Shown: positions 48,027-57,394 of the stretch, piece by piece
How positions within the stretch are numbered: the stretch's first letter is position 1
Layout of the letters: the number at the start of each line of letters is the position of its first letter
Assembly: GCF_023913775.1 (NCBI RefSeq)
Contig: NZ_JAMXAX010000003.1
Span: 51,449 to 115,448, forward strand
Length of the DNA: 64,000 nt
Source of the DNA: Acidovorax facilis
GTDB taxonomy: Bacteria; Pseudomonadota; Gammaproteobacteria; Burkholderiales; Burkholderiaceae_C
Direction of reading: 5' to 3'
Translations under genes and position numbers: made by a program
The notes under the pieces: generated by a model
What the model was told of the DNA's origin: nothing
The model's database searches: none
Seen by the model: only the letters and a program-made list of their open reading frames with translations

Positions 48027-48551
48027 ATGACGACATCTGATCCGCCGAAACATGCGCTGGTCGAGGTCTATCTCGCGCGCCGCAGCGATCTTCGCTCGAT
48101 TGCCTCCAAGATCGTCGGCCGCCACGACCAGGTTGACGATGTCTTGCAGGATGCCTACCTCAAACTGGTCGACGGCGTGTGTGCCCGGGAAGTGCTGAAC
48201 CCGTTCGGCTACTGCTGCCAGGTCGTGCGGAACATGGCTCTCGACTATTGCCGGCGCCGCGTGGTGGAAGGCAGTTGCATTGTCAGCAGCCCGGATGGCG
48301 ATCTGCCCGAGGTCGAGGGCGGCAAACCGGCCGATGCGGGCTTCGACGAGCGCCGGATGCTCGAGCGGATCGAGGTCGCTCTCGCTGCGCTGCCGCCAAG
48401 GACGCGGTTCGTGTTCGAACTGTATCGCCTGGAAGGCAAGACCCAGCGGGAGATCGCCAAGATCGTGGGCGTCTCGGCCACACTCGTGAATTTCATGATC
48501 AAGGATGTGATGACGGCGCTGGCAGGCTGCCGCGACATCCTCGACGACTGA
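48027..48551 (+). CDS. ECF sigma factor of the PvdS/OrbS siderophore type
   Basis: The 174-residue sigma factor has region 2 (LRSIASKIVGRHDQVDDVLQ, DAYLKLVDG) and region 4 (RTRFVFELYRLEGKTQREIA, KIVGVSATLVNFMIKDVM). It starts at ATG 48027 with GGAGG 6 bases upstream. Sigma factors of this kind head siderophore clusters (PvdS, OrbS, MbaS) and recognise a TAAA...CGTC promoter. Such a sequence stands before mbtH at 49172. Iron control through Fur is expected for the family, but I see no convincing Fur box before it. Confidence 0.87.
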   Translation: MTTSDPPKHALVEVYLARRSDLRSIASKIVGRHDQVDDVLQDAYLKLVDGVCAREVLNPFGYCCQVVRNMALDYCRRRVVEGSCIVSSPDGDLPEVEGGKPADAGFDERRMLERIEVALAALPPRTRFVFELYRLEGKTQREIAKIVGVSATLVNFMIKDVMTALAGCRDILDD

Positions 48552-48706
48552 CGGCGCCAGGGGTGCGTATGCTCCCCACCGGGGGCGGTCAGAGCGGTTT
48601 CGTCGTCCAGGCAACATCACCGTGATGCATGCACGCCGGTGTCGATACCGGTTGTAGCACTCTGGTCACGGTACTTTCATCTTGATATTGTTGGAGGCAT
48701 CGCTGC

Positions 48707-48727
48707 ATGACTGCGCTCCTTCCATGA
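48707..48727 (+). CDS. Six-codon mini-ORF (MTALLP) coupled to the next gene
   Basis: GGAGG at 48692 to 48696 lies 10 bases before ATG at 48707, which opens M-T-A-L-L-P and a stop. The stop overlaps the ATG of the DUF4880 gene (ATGA at 48724). The downstream gene has no ribosome site of its own, so its translation probably depends on ribosomes finishing this mini-ORF. A nucleotide slip merging the two frames is the alternative. Confidence 0.5.
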   Translation: MTALLP

Positions 48728-48972
48728 ACAACGAACCTTCGACTCGCCAAGACGCCTGCTGGGACGCTGCCTGGACCTGGGTTCAGAGGCAGCATGAGGT
48801 GGGGTTTGGCGATCCGGCCTTCAACGCAGAGTTGGCAGCCTGGCTGCAGGCTGATCTAGCCAACCGGGCGGCCTACGACAAGGCGGCAAAGATCTGGCTG
48901 CTTGCGGGTCTGGTGCCGCCGGTCAACGATTTTTCGCCACCATCCCGAGGTGGCGACCCTGCCGGCGAATGA
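48724..48972 (+). CDS. Short FecR-like protein with DUF4880 only
   Basis: The 82-residue protein reads DAAWTWVQRQHEVGFGDPAF, NAELAAWLQADLANRAAYDK and AAKIWLLAGLVPP. This is the cytoplasmic DUF4880 domain of FecR proteins, normally a sigma-binding region. The membrane helix and periplasmic domains of FecR are absent, so it is free in the cytoplasm. It lies between the sigma gene and the synthase operon and could act as a small anti- or pro-sigma factor. The short tail is Gly- and Pro-rich. Its start depends on the mini-ORF. Confidence 0.7.
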   Translation: MNNEPSTRQDACWDAAWTWVQRQHEVGFGDPAFNAELAAWLQADLANRAAYDKAAKIWLLAGLVPPVNDFSPPSRGGDPAGE

Positions 48973-49017
48973 GCATCGCGGGCGGGGTGTAGTTCTCCAT
49001 ACTTCCCTTTCACTGCA

Positions 49018-49051
49018 AATGGCGGCGACCGGTCTCCGGTAGCCGCCATTT
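49018..49051 (+). terminator. Perfect inverted repeat after the DUF4880 gene
   Basis: AAATGGCGGC, a 14-base loop, GCCGCCATTT, followed by TGTCTT. The 10-bp stem sits 45 bases past the stop codon and upstream of the synthase promoter, so it separates the regulatory genes from the mbtH operon. The T run is weak. Confidence 0.55.
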
Positions 49052-49171
49052 GTCTTCATGGGGGCCGCCAAGCGGCTGGCGCGGCTGTCGATGCCCCCTT
49101 GCTTGCGCTGTCCTGCTGCGAGCACAGGATCCCGCCGCCATGTCGTGAGACGGGTCGGGACGACGATGGAC

Positions 49172-49196
49172 TAAACAAATTCTCGGCTGCCTCGTC
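49172..49196 (+). promoter_or_regulatory. Candidate PvdS/OrbS-type promoter of the mbtH-NRPS operon
   Basis: TAAA at 49172 to 49175 and CGTC at 49193 to 49196 are separated by 17 bases. These are the -35 and -10 elements reported for siderophore sigma factors of the PvdS/OrbS group. The site is about 85 bases before the mbtH ATG, and all genes from mbtH onward read the same way with short gaps or overlaps. The sigma factor encoded at 48027 is the likely user. Confidence 0.6.
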
Positions 49197-49280
49197 TTGA
49201 TGGCAAGGACGGGCAATTCACGAGAGGCAACCGCCGCTCGGCGCCCGGCGCCCTTCACCTGCAACGCAAGGAGATGCCAG

Positions 49281-49553
49281 ATGACGACGAGTTGCTTCGA
49301 TCGCGAGGATGAAACCTTCATCGTCCTCGTCAACCATGAGGACCAGTATTCGATCTGGCCGCACTGGAAAAAGGTGCCCGGTGGCTGGAACGCCGTGACG
49401 GACGATAAGGGTGTCCAGATCAAGGGTGACAAGAAGACCGTTCTCGAATACGTCGAGAAGACCTGGACCGACATGCGCCCGCTGTCGCTGCGCAAGTGGA
49501 TGGACGAGCAGGCCGCCAAGGTGGTGGACGCTTCCGCCGTAGCCACCCAGTGA
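49281..49553 (+). CDS. mbtH: MbtH-like NRPS helper protein
   Basis: The 90-residue protein has the signature [20 protein letters not shown] and [15 protein letters not shown], with the invariant Trp residues. MbtH proteins bind adenylation domains and are needed for their folding or activity. AAGGAG stands 8 bases before the ATG at 49281. It is the first gene of the synthase operon, overlapping the thioesterase start by one base (TGATG). Confidence 0.95.
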   Translation: MTTSCFDREDETFIVLVNHEDQYSIWPHWKKVPGGWNAVTDDKGVQIKGDKKTVLEYVEKTWTDMRPLSLRKWMDEQAAKVVDASAVATQ

Positions 49554-50302
49554 TGCCTTCCATGCGGCCCCCGTACGTCGACCTGCTGGCTCTGCCGTGC
49601 GCAGGCGCGAGCGCCACCATGTACCTGCGCTGGCGTCGTCTGCTCCCCGAGTGGATTCGCATCGTTCCCGTGGAGCTGCCGGGCCGGGGTGGTCGCCTGG
49701 GCGAGCCCTTCGTCGAGGATTTCGAGCAGCTCGTTGCGCAGCTTTGCGATGAGCATGCCGACTCGCTGCGCGGCCGCTACGCCCTCTTCGGACACAGCAT
49801 GGGCGCCTTGGTGGCCTATGGCATTGCCCAGCGCCAGCGCGCGCTGGAGCGGCCCTTGCCGTGGGCGCTGTTTGCGTCCGCCAGCCCGGCGCCGTCGCAG
49901 CGGGATCCGCAGCGTTTCGCCGGCAAGAACGACGACGCAGCCTTGGTCGCCGATTTGCGCAAGCAGGGCGGCACGCCGGACGAGGTGTTTGCCAGCGAGG
50001 AACTGCTGCGGCTCACGCTCGACACCTTGGGGGCCGACTACCGCGTGTGCGAGAGCTTTCGGCATGTCGAGTCCGCGCCGTTGCCTGTTCCCGTCCATGT
50101 CTTTGCGGGCAAGAACGACGACATCGCCGCTGACCGCATCGAGGCGTGGCGCCAGGAGGCGGGTGCTCGGTTCTCTCTGGACTGGTTCGACGGCGGGCAC
50201 TTCTTCATTCGTCCGTGCGAGCGGGAGGTGTTGGCGGCCGTCGTGCGCGATCTGGTGCATCGATTTTCTGGAGCAGAGCATGCAGCAGCTTGCACTGCCT
50301 GA
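49553..50302 (+). CDS. Type II thioesterase
   Basis: This 249-residue alpha/beta hydrolase clears misloaded or blocked carrier domains in NRPS/PKS synthases. Ser82 lies in LFGHSMGALVAYGIA. The catalytic Asp is probably in FAGKNDDIAADR and the His in FDGGHFFIR. The N-terminal LALPCAGASATMYLRWRRLL and VELPGRGGRLGEP are typical of the TEII family. It starts on the mbtH stop codon. The longer frame from 49496 lies in mbtH. Confidence 0.93.
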   Translation: MPSMRPPYVDLLALPCAGASATMYLRWRRLLPEWIRIVPVELPGRGGRLGEPFVEDFEQLVAQLCDEHADSLRGRYALFGHSMGALVAYGIAQRQRALERPLPWALFASASPAPSQRDPQRFAGKNDDAALVADLRKQGGTPDEVFASEELLRLTLDTLGADYRVCESFRHVESAPLPVPVHVFAGKNDDIAADRIEAWRQEAGARFSLDWFDGGHFFIRPCEREVLAAVVRDLVHRFSGAEHAAACTA

Positions 50303-51005
50303 TTCCGTACCTGCACACGTCCAGGTCTGGCGGCTTGACCTGGACCTTGCCGCGCCCGTGGCCGACGCTGATTGGGCGGTCCTCGCCGAGGACGAGGGGG
50401 CGAGGGCGCTTCGGTACGCGAAGGCCGAGGATCGCGTGCGCTACGCGACCACCCGCGCCGCTTTGCGGCGTCTGCTTGCCTCTCGGACGCGGCGTCGCCC
50501 ACAAGATCTGCGCTTTTTCGTTGACGCCCGGGGAAAGCCGCAGCATGCCCAGCCGTGTGGGGCGGATCTGCGCGTGGAGTTCAACGTGTCCCATGCCGGC
50601 TCCCATGCGCTCATCGCGATTTCTGACTGCGGCGCCGTCGGTGTGGACATCGAGCGCTGCGATCCGTCACTCGACGTTCCGAGTCTGGAACTGCAGGTGC
50701 TTTCTGCCCGCGAACGGCAGATGGATGCCGGACGGCAGCCCGGGTTCTTCGAGCGCTGGGTGGCGAAGGAGGCGGTGCTCAAGGCGGTCGGTGTGGGCGT
50801 GGCCGACCACCTCCAGCGGCTCTCCGTGGAACAGCCCGCAGCGGGCGACGACTGTCGCTATCGCCTGCACGACGCTGAACCTGCTTGGCCCCGGTTGGGC
50901 GCATGGCGACTCGATGCCCCCGCGGGATATGCGGCTGCCGTGGCCTGCGCGCTCCACGACGAGCCTCGGCCGTTCCTCAGGCGCGCTGCTGCGGCGCAGT
51001 GTTAG
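50280..51005 (+). CDS. 4'-phosphopantetheinyl transferase (Sfp type)
   Basis: The 241-residue enzyme attaches the phosphopantetheine arm of coenzyme A to the carrier domains of the synthases downstream. Signature motifs are VEFNVSHAGSHALIAISD, GAVGVDIERCDPS and FFERWVAKEAVLKAVGVG, which carry the metal-binding Asp and Glu and the catalytic Lys-Glu. The start overlaps the thioesterase gene by 23 bases, and GGAG lies 7 bases before the ATG. Its presence means the cluster supplies its own carrier activation. Confidence 0.92.
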   Translation: MQQLALPDSVPAHVQVWRLDLDLAAPVADADWAVLAEDEGARALRYAKAEDRVRYATTRAALRRLLASRTRRRPQDLRFFVDARGKPQHAQPCGADLRVEFNVSHAGSHALIAISDCGAVGVDIERCDPSLDVPSLELQVLSARERQMDAGRQPGFFERWVAKEAVLKAVGVGVADHLQRLSVEQPAAGDDCRYRLHDAEPAWPRLGAWRLDAPAGYAAAVACALHDEPRPFLRRAAAAQC

Positions 51006-51051
51006 CGGACAGGCCGCTCAAGACGATTTTGGCTGATGGGAAGGACTCGAC

Positions 51052-52029
51052 ATGAATGAGGTATTGACTCGATTCGAACGCAAGGCGCCGGTGGGATCCG
51101 ATCTGCCCGTGCTGATCACGCCGTCCATGCCGGGGGAGTCGCTGCTGGACGCGCAGCATCGGTTGCGCTCAGACATCGAATCCATGGTCTCGACCGTCGG
51201 AGGCGTGCTGCTGCGGGGGTTCGATGTGCCCAGCGTGGAAGACTTCCGTGCATTTGCGGCGGGCTTCGGTCATCCGCTGCTTTCCTACGATTTTGGCTCT
51301 ACCCCGCGCACGGAGGTGGGCGGCGGCGTCTACACGACGACCGAGTACCCGGCCCACCAGTCAATTCCGCTGCACAACGAACAAGCCTACACCCGCATGT
51401 GGCCCATGAAGGCCTGGTTCCACTGCGTCACGCCGGCTGCGGAGGGCGGCGAGACACCGATTGCCGACAGCCGGGCGATCTACCGGCGCATGCCTGCGGC
51501 AATTCGGGATCGCTTTGCGCCCGGGATCATTTACGTGCGCAACTTCGGTGACTTCGATGTGCCTTGGCAGAAGGTGTTCAACACCGAGAGCCGTGACGAG
51601 GTCGAAGCGTTTTGCCGCAAGGCTGCGATCCGCTGGGAGTGGAAGCCCGACGGGGACTTGCGTACCACGCAGCTGTGCCAAGCCGTCGAGACCCATCCGG
51701 TCACCGGTGAGTTGGTGTGGTTCAACCAAGCGCATCTGTTCCACATCTCCAACCTGCAGCCCGAGGTGCGCGAATCGCTGGAGGAGTTGCTGGGCATCGA
51801 GAACGTGCCGCGCAACACCTACTTCGCCGATGGCTCCCCGATTCCCGACGCCATGCTCGATGAAGTGCGGGCCGTGTTGGATGCCGAGACAGTGTCGTTC
51901 CTGTGGGAGAAGGGGGACGTCACGATGCTCGACAACATGTTGATCGCCCATGCGCGTTCGCCCTTCAAGGGGCCACGCAAAGTGGTCGTGGCGATGGCCG
52001 AGCCCCACGACAACCTGGACAAGTTCTGA
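51052..52029 (+). CDS. TauD/SyrP-type Fe(II)/2-oxoglutarate dioxygenase, probable aspartate beta-hydroxylase
   Basis: The 325-residue protein has the His108-x-Glu110 pair in IPLHNEQAYTRMWP and the distal His300 in MLIAHARSPFKGPRK, which bind ferrous iron. The 2-oxoglutarate-binding Arg lies in the same C-terminal block. Family members SyrP and the beta-hydroxylases of siderophore clusters hydroxylate aspartate on a carrier protein. Beta-hydroxyaspartate is the iron ligand that makes such siderophores light-sensitive. The substrate here is inferred from context. The gene sits 46 bases after the phosphopantetheinyl transferase and just before the NRPS. Confidence 0.85.
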   Translation: MNEVLTRFERKAPVGSDLPVLITPSMPGESLLDAQHRLRSDIESMVSTVGGVLLRGFDVPSVEDFRAFAAGFGHPLLSYDFGSTPRTEVGGGVYTTTEYPAHQSIPLHNEQAYTRMWPMKAWFHCVTPAAEGGETPIADSRAIYRRMPAAIRDRFAPGIIYVRNFGDFDVPWQKVFNTESRDEVEAFCRKAAIRWEWKPDGDLRTTQLCQAVETHPVTGELVWFNQAHLFHISNLQPEVRESLEELLGIENVPRNTYFADGSPIPDAMLDEVRAVLDAETVSFLWEKGDVTMLDNMLIAHARSPFKGPRKVVVAMAEPHDNLDKF

Positions 52030-52054
52030 GCCTGGCGGCCAGCAAGGACACCCG

Positions 52055-55000
52055 ATGACGATTCAAAACATCTCTCCGGATCACGCCTTCACTCCTCCGG
52101 ACAACTTCGTCGAATGCCTTCGGCGCCTCGCGGCGGACCGGCCGGAGGATGTGGCGTTGATCGTCGCGGAAGAGCGGGATGGCCAACTTGTTGAAGCGGC
52201 GCTCACCTATCGGGCGTTCGACCAACGCGTGCGAGCCCTGGCTGCTTTGCTGCAGCGCCGCTTCGACCAGGGCGACCGGGTGCTGATCCTGCTGGACAAC
52301 GACGGTGACTACGCCGCCAGCATGTTCGCGTGCTTCTTTGCGGGCGTGATCGCGGTGCCGGCGTTTCCCCCCGAGTCGATTCGCCCTCAGCATCTGGCGC
52401 GCCTGACGGGCATCGCCGCCGATGCCCAGGCACGCGGCATCCTCACCGCCAGTGCGATTCGGAGCTTGGTTGGCGGGGCCGCCGCGCAGTTTGGCCTGTC
52501 GTCGGTGATCGCCGTGGATGAGGTCGACCTCGCCACGGCGGACGAGTGGCATCCGCACGAGCCTGCGCCCGAAGACGTCGCCTTCCTGCAGTACACCTCC
52601 GGCTCCACCTCATCTCCCAAGGGCGTGATGGTGACGCACGGCTGCCTGATGGCCAATGAGCGCGCGATCCGCGAAGGGCTCTCCATCGGTGCGGACGACA
52701 AGTTCGGCGTGTGGTCGCCACTGTTCCACGACATGGGCTTGATCGGCGGCCTGCTGCAGCCGTTCTACAGCGGCATCCCTTGCGTGCTGTGCTCGCCGCG
52801 TTTCTTCCTGGAGCGACCGGTGCGTTGGCTCGAAATGATCTCCCGTCATCGGGTCACGATCAGCGGTGGTCCGGACTTCGCGTATCGGCTGTGCCTGGAT
52901 AGGGTGAAGGAGACTCAGGTCGACGGACTGGATCTCTCGAGCTGGCGCATTGCCTATACCGGTGCCGAGCCGGTGCGGCATGACACCATGGACGCCTTCA
53001 TCGAGCGCTATGCGCCGATTGGATTCCAGGCTGGCGCCGTGTATCCGTGCTACGGCCTCGCCGAGGCCACGCTCTTCGTGACCGGCGGGCGACGCGGCAG
53101 CGGCATGGTGGTGAACCGGTTCGATGCCGACGCGTTGTCGCGGCGCTCAGCCGTGGAGGCGGCCGGTGGCACGGCGCTGGTCGGTTGCGGCCGGGTGCCT
53201 TCCGCCCATGAGATCCGCATCGCCGATCCGCAGACCGGCGAGGTTGCTGCGGCAGGCGCCATCGGTGAGGTCTGGGCTGCTGGCCCCAGCATTGCTGCGG
53301 GTTACTGGAACAAACCGCGCGAGACGGCAGAGGCTTTCGTCGAGCGCGACGGCACCCGTTGGCTGCGCACCGGCGACCTCGGCTTCGTGCGCGAGGGTGA
53401 GCTCTTTGTGGCCGGCCGGCTCAAGGACATGATCATCGTGCGCGGGCACAACCTCTACCCGCAGGACATCGAGCGCGCCGTCGAAGCCGAGGTGGAGGCG
53501 GTGCGCAAGGGCAGAGTGACGGCCTTCGCGGTGGAAGTTGATGGGCAGGAAGGCGTCGGCCTCGCGGCCGAGGTGCCGCGCGGACTGCAGAAGCTCATTG
53601 CACCCCAGGCGTTGGCCGATGCGCTGAGTGCGGTGGTGAGCGAACAGTGTGGCGAGGCGCCGCGGGTTGTGGTGCTGCTCAATCCAGGTGCGCTGCCCAA
53701 GACGTCGAGCGGCAAGCTGCAGCGCAGCGCCTGCCGCAAGGGATGGATGGAGCGGTCGCTGGATGCCTATGCACTCTTCGAGGGCGGTCGCGCCGTTGGT
53801 GGGCGGGAAGGTGATGCGGAGTCTGCCGGCATCGACGCACCGCCGCTCGATGAATTGGCGCGGGCGCTCGCCGACGTTTGGCGTGACGTTCTCAAGCACG
53901 ATGCAGCACGGCCTTATGCTGGCGACGCGCACTTCTTCGCTCTGGGCGGAAACTCGCTCGCAGCGGTGCAACTGGCAGCGCGCATTGCGCAGCGGTGGGA
54001 GTGCGATTTCCCGCCACGCCTGGTGTTCGAGCATCCCCGCCTGCAGGACCAAGGCGCAGCGATCCGGCGCAGCCAGCAAGCGGGCGTGCGGGAGTCGGCA
54101 TCCGTCATCCCGGTGCTGTCTGCGGAGCACCGCGCCCAGCCCCTGCCGCTCTCATCGGCCCAGCAGCGACAGTGGTTCTTGTGGCAGCTTGATCCGCAAA
54201 GTACCGCCTACCATGTCCACGGTGCGCTGCGGCTCAGCGGCGCGCTCGATGCCGAAGCCATGCGCGAGGCCGTCGCCGGCTTGGCCCAGCGGCACGAGTC
54301 GCTGCGCACACTGTTCCGTGTGCGAGCGGACGGCGAAGTGGAGCAGATCGTCCAGCCGGGCGGTTCGCTGGATCTGCATCTGATCGACCTGCGCGATGCC
54401 GCGGACACCGAGCGGGAGGCACGCACGGCCGAGGCCCTGGGTGCACTCAACGCCCAGCCCTTCGATCTCACCCGCGGGCCGCTGGTGCGAGCCGCCCTCG
54501 TCCGGCTGGCCGATCAGGTTCATGTCCTGGCGCTGGTGATGCATCACATCGTCTCCGACGGGGCGTCGATGCAGATCCTCGTGGATGAGCTGGCGGCGCT
54601 CTACGCGGCGCGGCTTGCCGGCGCGGGGGCGCCGACCTTACCTGCTCTTGACGTTCAGTACGCGGACTACGCCGCCTGGCAGCACGGCCAGCCGGACAAG
54701 GACGCACATGAACACCAGTTGGCGTTCTGGAGCAAGCAACTCGAGGTTGAGCCGGGTGAAGCGCAGCCGGTGCTTGCATTGCCCGCCGATCATCCGCGCC
54801 AGCCGGTGGCCCGCTACCGTGCAGCCCAGCACGGCTTCGAGCTTCCGGCTGAACTGCTGGTGGGTTTGCGCGGGTTGACCGAGTCCCACGGGGCGACGCT
54901 CTTCACCGTGCTCTTGGCCGCTCTCCAGGCGCTGCTGTACCGCTATACCGGCCAGCACGACATCCGCGTCGGCGTGCCGGTCGCCAACCGCGGCCGTCCC

Positions 55001-57394
55001 GAGTTGCAGGCGGTGGTCGGCTTCTTCGTCAACACGCTTGTTTTGCGCTTGCGTCTCGACGGGCGCATGGGCCTTACCCAGGTTCTGGCTCTGGCCAGAG
55101 AGGCTGGGCTCGGTGCTCAGTCGAACCAGGACCTGCCCTTCGAGCAACTCGTCGAGGTGCTGCAGCCCGAGCGCAGCCTGAGCCACAGTCCCTTGTTCCA
55201 GGTGATGTTCAACCACCTTCAGGAGGACTACGGCGCGTTTGCGCGCCAGACCGGTCTGGTCGTGGAGAGGCTGCCGCTGCTCGAACAGGAAGCGCAGTTC
55301 GAATTGACGCTGGACACCCGTGAGCATTCGGACGGTCGTGTGACTGCCCATCTGACCTATGCGCGCGGCCTGTTCGAGCCGTCGCGCATCGAGCGTCTGG
55401 CCGGCCATTACATCGTGCTGCTGCGTGCGCTGGTCGAGCGGCCCGAGCAGGCGCTGGGCGACGTTGCAATGCTGGACGGCGAGGAGCTGGGACAGATCGA
55501 GCAATGGGCGCAGAACGCGCAGCGCTACCCCGATGCGGAGCCTGTTCATCGCCTGATCGAACGCCAGGTGAAGCATCGGCCCAATGCGACAGCCTTGATC
55601 CTGGGCGAGGAGGCCTTGAGCTATGCGGAGCTCGACGCCCGCGCCAATCGCCTTGCACACCGGTTGATTGGCCTGGGGGTGACGACGGAGCAGCGGGTGG
55701 GCCTGGCGGTCGAGCGCTCGATCGACATGATCGTGGCTTTGCTGGGCGTCCTGAAGGCGGGCGGGGTCTTTGTCCCTTTGGATCCTCAGTATCCGGCCGA
55801 GCGGCTGGCTGCCATGGCTGAGGATAGCCGAATCCGACTCGTGCTTGCACAAAGCCACGTCCGCGAGCGGCTTCCCGCCGGACAAGCGCTGCATGTACTG
55901 GCGCTGGACGAACTGGATCTCGATGGCGAGTCGGACCACACGCCTGTGATCGCACTGCACGGCGAGAACCTCGCCTATGTCATCTACACCTCCGGTTCAA
56001 CCGGCAAGCCCAAGGGCGTGGCTGTCGCGCATCGCGCGCTCGTTGAGCACGCCCAGCTGTCGGCGGCGTTTTCCAGCCTGACGCCGGACGACCGGATGCT
56101 CCAGTTCGCGACGCTGAATTTCGATGGCTTCATTGAGCAGCTGTTTCCGCCGCTGATCCTGGGGGCGACCGTCGTCCTGCGTGGGACGGATCTATGGAGT
56201 CCGGACGAGTTCCTGCGCGAGGTGCGCGAACGCCGCATCAGCATCGTCGATCTGCCGACCGCTTACTGGTTCGCGCTGATCCAGTCGTTCGTCCGTACCG
56301 GACAACGCGATTACGGCAGTCTGCGCGAGGTTCATATCGGCGGCGAGGCAATGCCAGCCGAGGCAGTACCGGTCTGGAACGAGGCTGGCCTGAGCGGGGT
56401 GAAGCTTCTCAATACCTACGGACCGACTGAGGCGGTGGTCGTCGCCTCCCTGCTTGATTGCACCGCCCATGTTGCGGGTGAACGTGCTCTGCCGGTTCAC
56501 ATGCCAATCGGCCGGCCACTGCCGGGCCGCAGTTTGCGCGTGCTGGATGTTGATCTGCAGCCGGTACCGGCCGGTGTGGCGGGCGAGCTGTACATCGGCG
56601 GCCCGCTGCTCGCCCGCGGCTACCTGGACCGGGCAGGACTCACCGCGGAGCGTTTCGTTGCTGACCCCTTCGACGCGGATGGCGGCCGTCTGTACCGCAC
56701 CGGCGACCGCGTACGCTGGAATGCTGATGGGGACTTGGAATACCTGGGGCGCATCGACCATCAGGTGAAGGTGCGCGGCTTCCGCGTCGAGTTGGGCGAG
56801 ATCGAGGCGCAGTTGCTGGCGCAGCCCGAGGTCCGGGAGGCAGTGGTGGTGGCGAAGGATGCCCGGCTGGTCGCCTATGTGTCGCCGCACAGGGGAAGGG
56901 CGCTCGATGTGCGCGAACTGCGCGCCCGGCTCACCCGTGTGCTTCCGGACTACATGGTGCCCGGCGTGGTCGTGTCGCTGGAATCCTTGCCGCTGAACCC
57001 GAATGGCAAGGTGGATCGGCGCGCACTGCCCCAACCCGAACGCCCGAGCCGGCTCACATTCGAGGCCCCGCAAGGTGAAGTGGAGGCAGTGCTGGCGCAG
57101 CTCTGGGCCGAGTTGCTCGGCATCGAGCGCATCGGCCGGCGCGACAACTTCTTTGAGCTGGGAGGGCATTCGCTGCTGCTGCTCAAGCTTCACCAGCGTC
57201 TCGATGGCCATTGTTTTGCAGTCACTCCTTCGGTCGTCGATCTGTTCCGGTATCCGACGATCGAGTCCCTGGCCGTGTTTCTGACCACTGGCCCAGCCAC
57301 GGGCGACACGCGGCAACAAGTTGCAGAGCGGGCGGTACGGCAGCGGCAAGCGTTCTTGCCGCGTCGGCCGCAGATGGAGAGGACCGGCTCATGA
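52055..57394 (+). CDS. Lipo-initiation NRPS: FAAL-ACP-C-A-PCP
   Basis: This 1779-residue synthase starts at ATG 52055 with a purine-rich AAGGAC 7 bases before it; a frame to 51950 is inside the upstream gene. Domains in order: fatty-acyl-AMP ligase (about 1 to 575) with YTSGSTSSPKGVMV near 180 and RLKDMIIVRGHNLYPQDIE near 460; acyl carrier with Ser634; condensation domain with HHIVSDG at 830 to 836; adenylation domain with YTSGSTGKPKGVAV from 1311; peptidyl carrier with Ser1706. It should activate a fatty acid and join it to one amino acid. The binding-pocket code, by alignment with GrsA, reads D-G-E-D-H-G-T-V-V-K. Its acidic residues suggest a basic side chain such as Lys, Orn or Arg, not certain. 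It ends in an ATGA overlap with the PKS. Confidence 0.93.
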   Translation: MTIQNISPDHAFTPPDNFVECLRRLAADRPEDVALIVAEERDGQLVEAALTYRAFDQRVRALAALLQRRFDQGDRVLILLDNDGDYAASMFACFFAGVIAVPAFPPESIRPQHLARLTGIAADAQARGILTASAIRSLVGGAAAQFGLSSVIAVDEVDLATADEWHPHEPAPEDVAFLQYTSGSTSSPKGVMVTHGCLMANERAIREGLSIGADDKFGVWSPLFHDMGLIGGLLQPFYSGIPCVLCSPRFFLERPVRWLEMISRHRVTISGGPDFAYRLCLDRVKETQVDGLDLSSWRIAYTGAEPVRHDTMDAFIERYAPIGFQAGAVYPCYGLAEATLFVTGGRRGSGMVVNRFDADALSRRSAVEAAGGTALVGCGRVPSAHEIRIADPQTGEVAAAGAIGEVWAAGPSIAAGYWNKPRETAEAFVERDGTRWLRTGDLGFVREGELFVAGRLKDMIIVRGHNLYPQDIERAVEAEVEAVRKGRVTAFAVEVDGQEGVGLAAEVPRGLQKLIAPQALADALSAVVSEQCGEAPRVVVLLNPGALPKTSSGKLQRSACRKGWMERSLDAYALFEGGRAVGGREGDAESAGIDAPPLDELARALADVWRDVLKHDAARPYAGDAHFFALGGNSLAAVQLAARIAQRWECDFPPRLVFEHPRLQDQGAAIRRSQQAGVRESASVIPVLSAEHRAQPLPLSSAQQRQWFLWQLDPQSTAYHVHGALRLSGALDAEAMREAVAGLAQRHESLRTLFRVRADGEVEQIVQPGGSLDLHLIDLRDAADTEREARTAEALGALNAQPFDLTRGPLVRAALVRLADQVHVLALVMHHIVSDGASMQILVDELAALYAARLAGAGAPTLPALDVQYADYAAWQHGQPDKDAHEHQLAFWSKQLEVEPGEAQPVLALPADHPRQPVARYRAAQHGFELPAELLVGLRGLTESHGATLFTVLLAALQALLYRYTGQHDIRVGVPVANRGRPELQAVVGFFVNTLVLRLRLDGRMGLTQVLALAREAGLGAQSNQDLPFEQLVEVLQPERSLSHSPLFQVMFNHLQEDYGAFARQTGLVVERLPLLEQEAQFELTLDTREHSDGRVTAHLTYARGLFEPSRIERLAGHYIVLLRALVERPEQALGDVAMLDGEELGQIEQWAQNAQRYPDAEPVHRLIERQVKHRPNATALILGEEALSYAELDARANRLAHRLIGLGVTTEQRVGLAVERSIDMIVALLGVLKAGGVFVPLDPQYPAERLAAMAEDSRIRLVLAQSHVRERLPAGQALHVLALDELDLDGESDHTPVIALHGENLAYVIYTSGSTGKPKGVAVAHRALVEHAQLSAAFSSLTPDDRMLQFATLNFDGFIEQLFPPLILGATVVLRGTDLWSPDEFLREVRERRISIVDLPTAYWFALIQSFVRTGQRDYGSLREVHIGGEAMPAEAVPVWNEAGLSGVKLLNTYGPTEAVVVASLLDCTAHVAGERALPVHMPIGRPLPGRSLRVLDVDLQPVPAGVAGELYIGGPLLARGYLDRAGLTAERFVADPFDADGGRLYRTGDRVRWNADGDLEYLGRIDHQVKVRGFRVELGEIEAQLLAQPEVREAVVVAKDARLVAYVSPHRGRALDVRELRARLTRVLPDYMVPGVVVSLESLPLNPNGKVDRRALPQPERPSRLTFEAPQGEVEAVLAQLWAELLGIERIGRRDNFFELGGHSLLLLKLHQRLDGHCFAVTPSVVDLFRYPTIESLAVFLTTGPATGDTRQQVAERAVRQRQAFLPRRPQMERTGS

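Noticed and set aside
54638..55960. 440-residue minus-strand open frame
   Set aside because: Antisense to the NRPS condensation domain; shadow frame.
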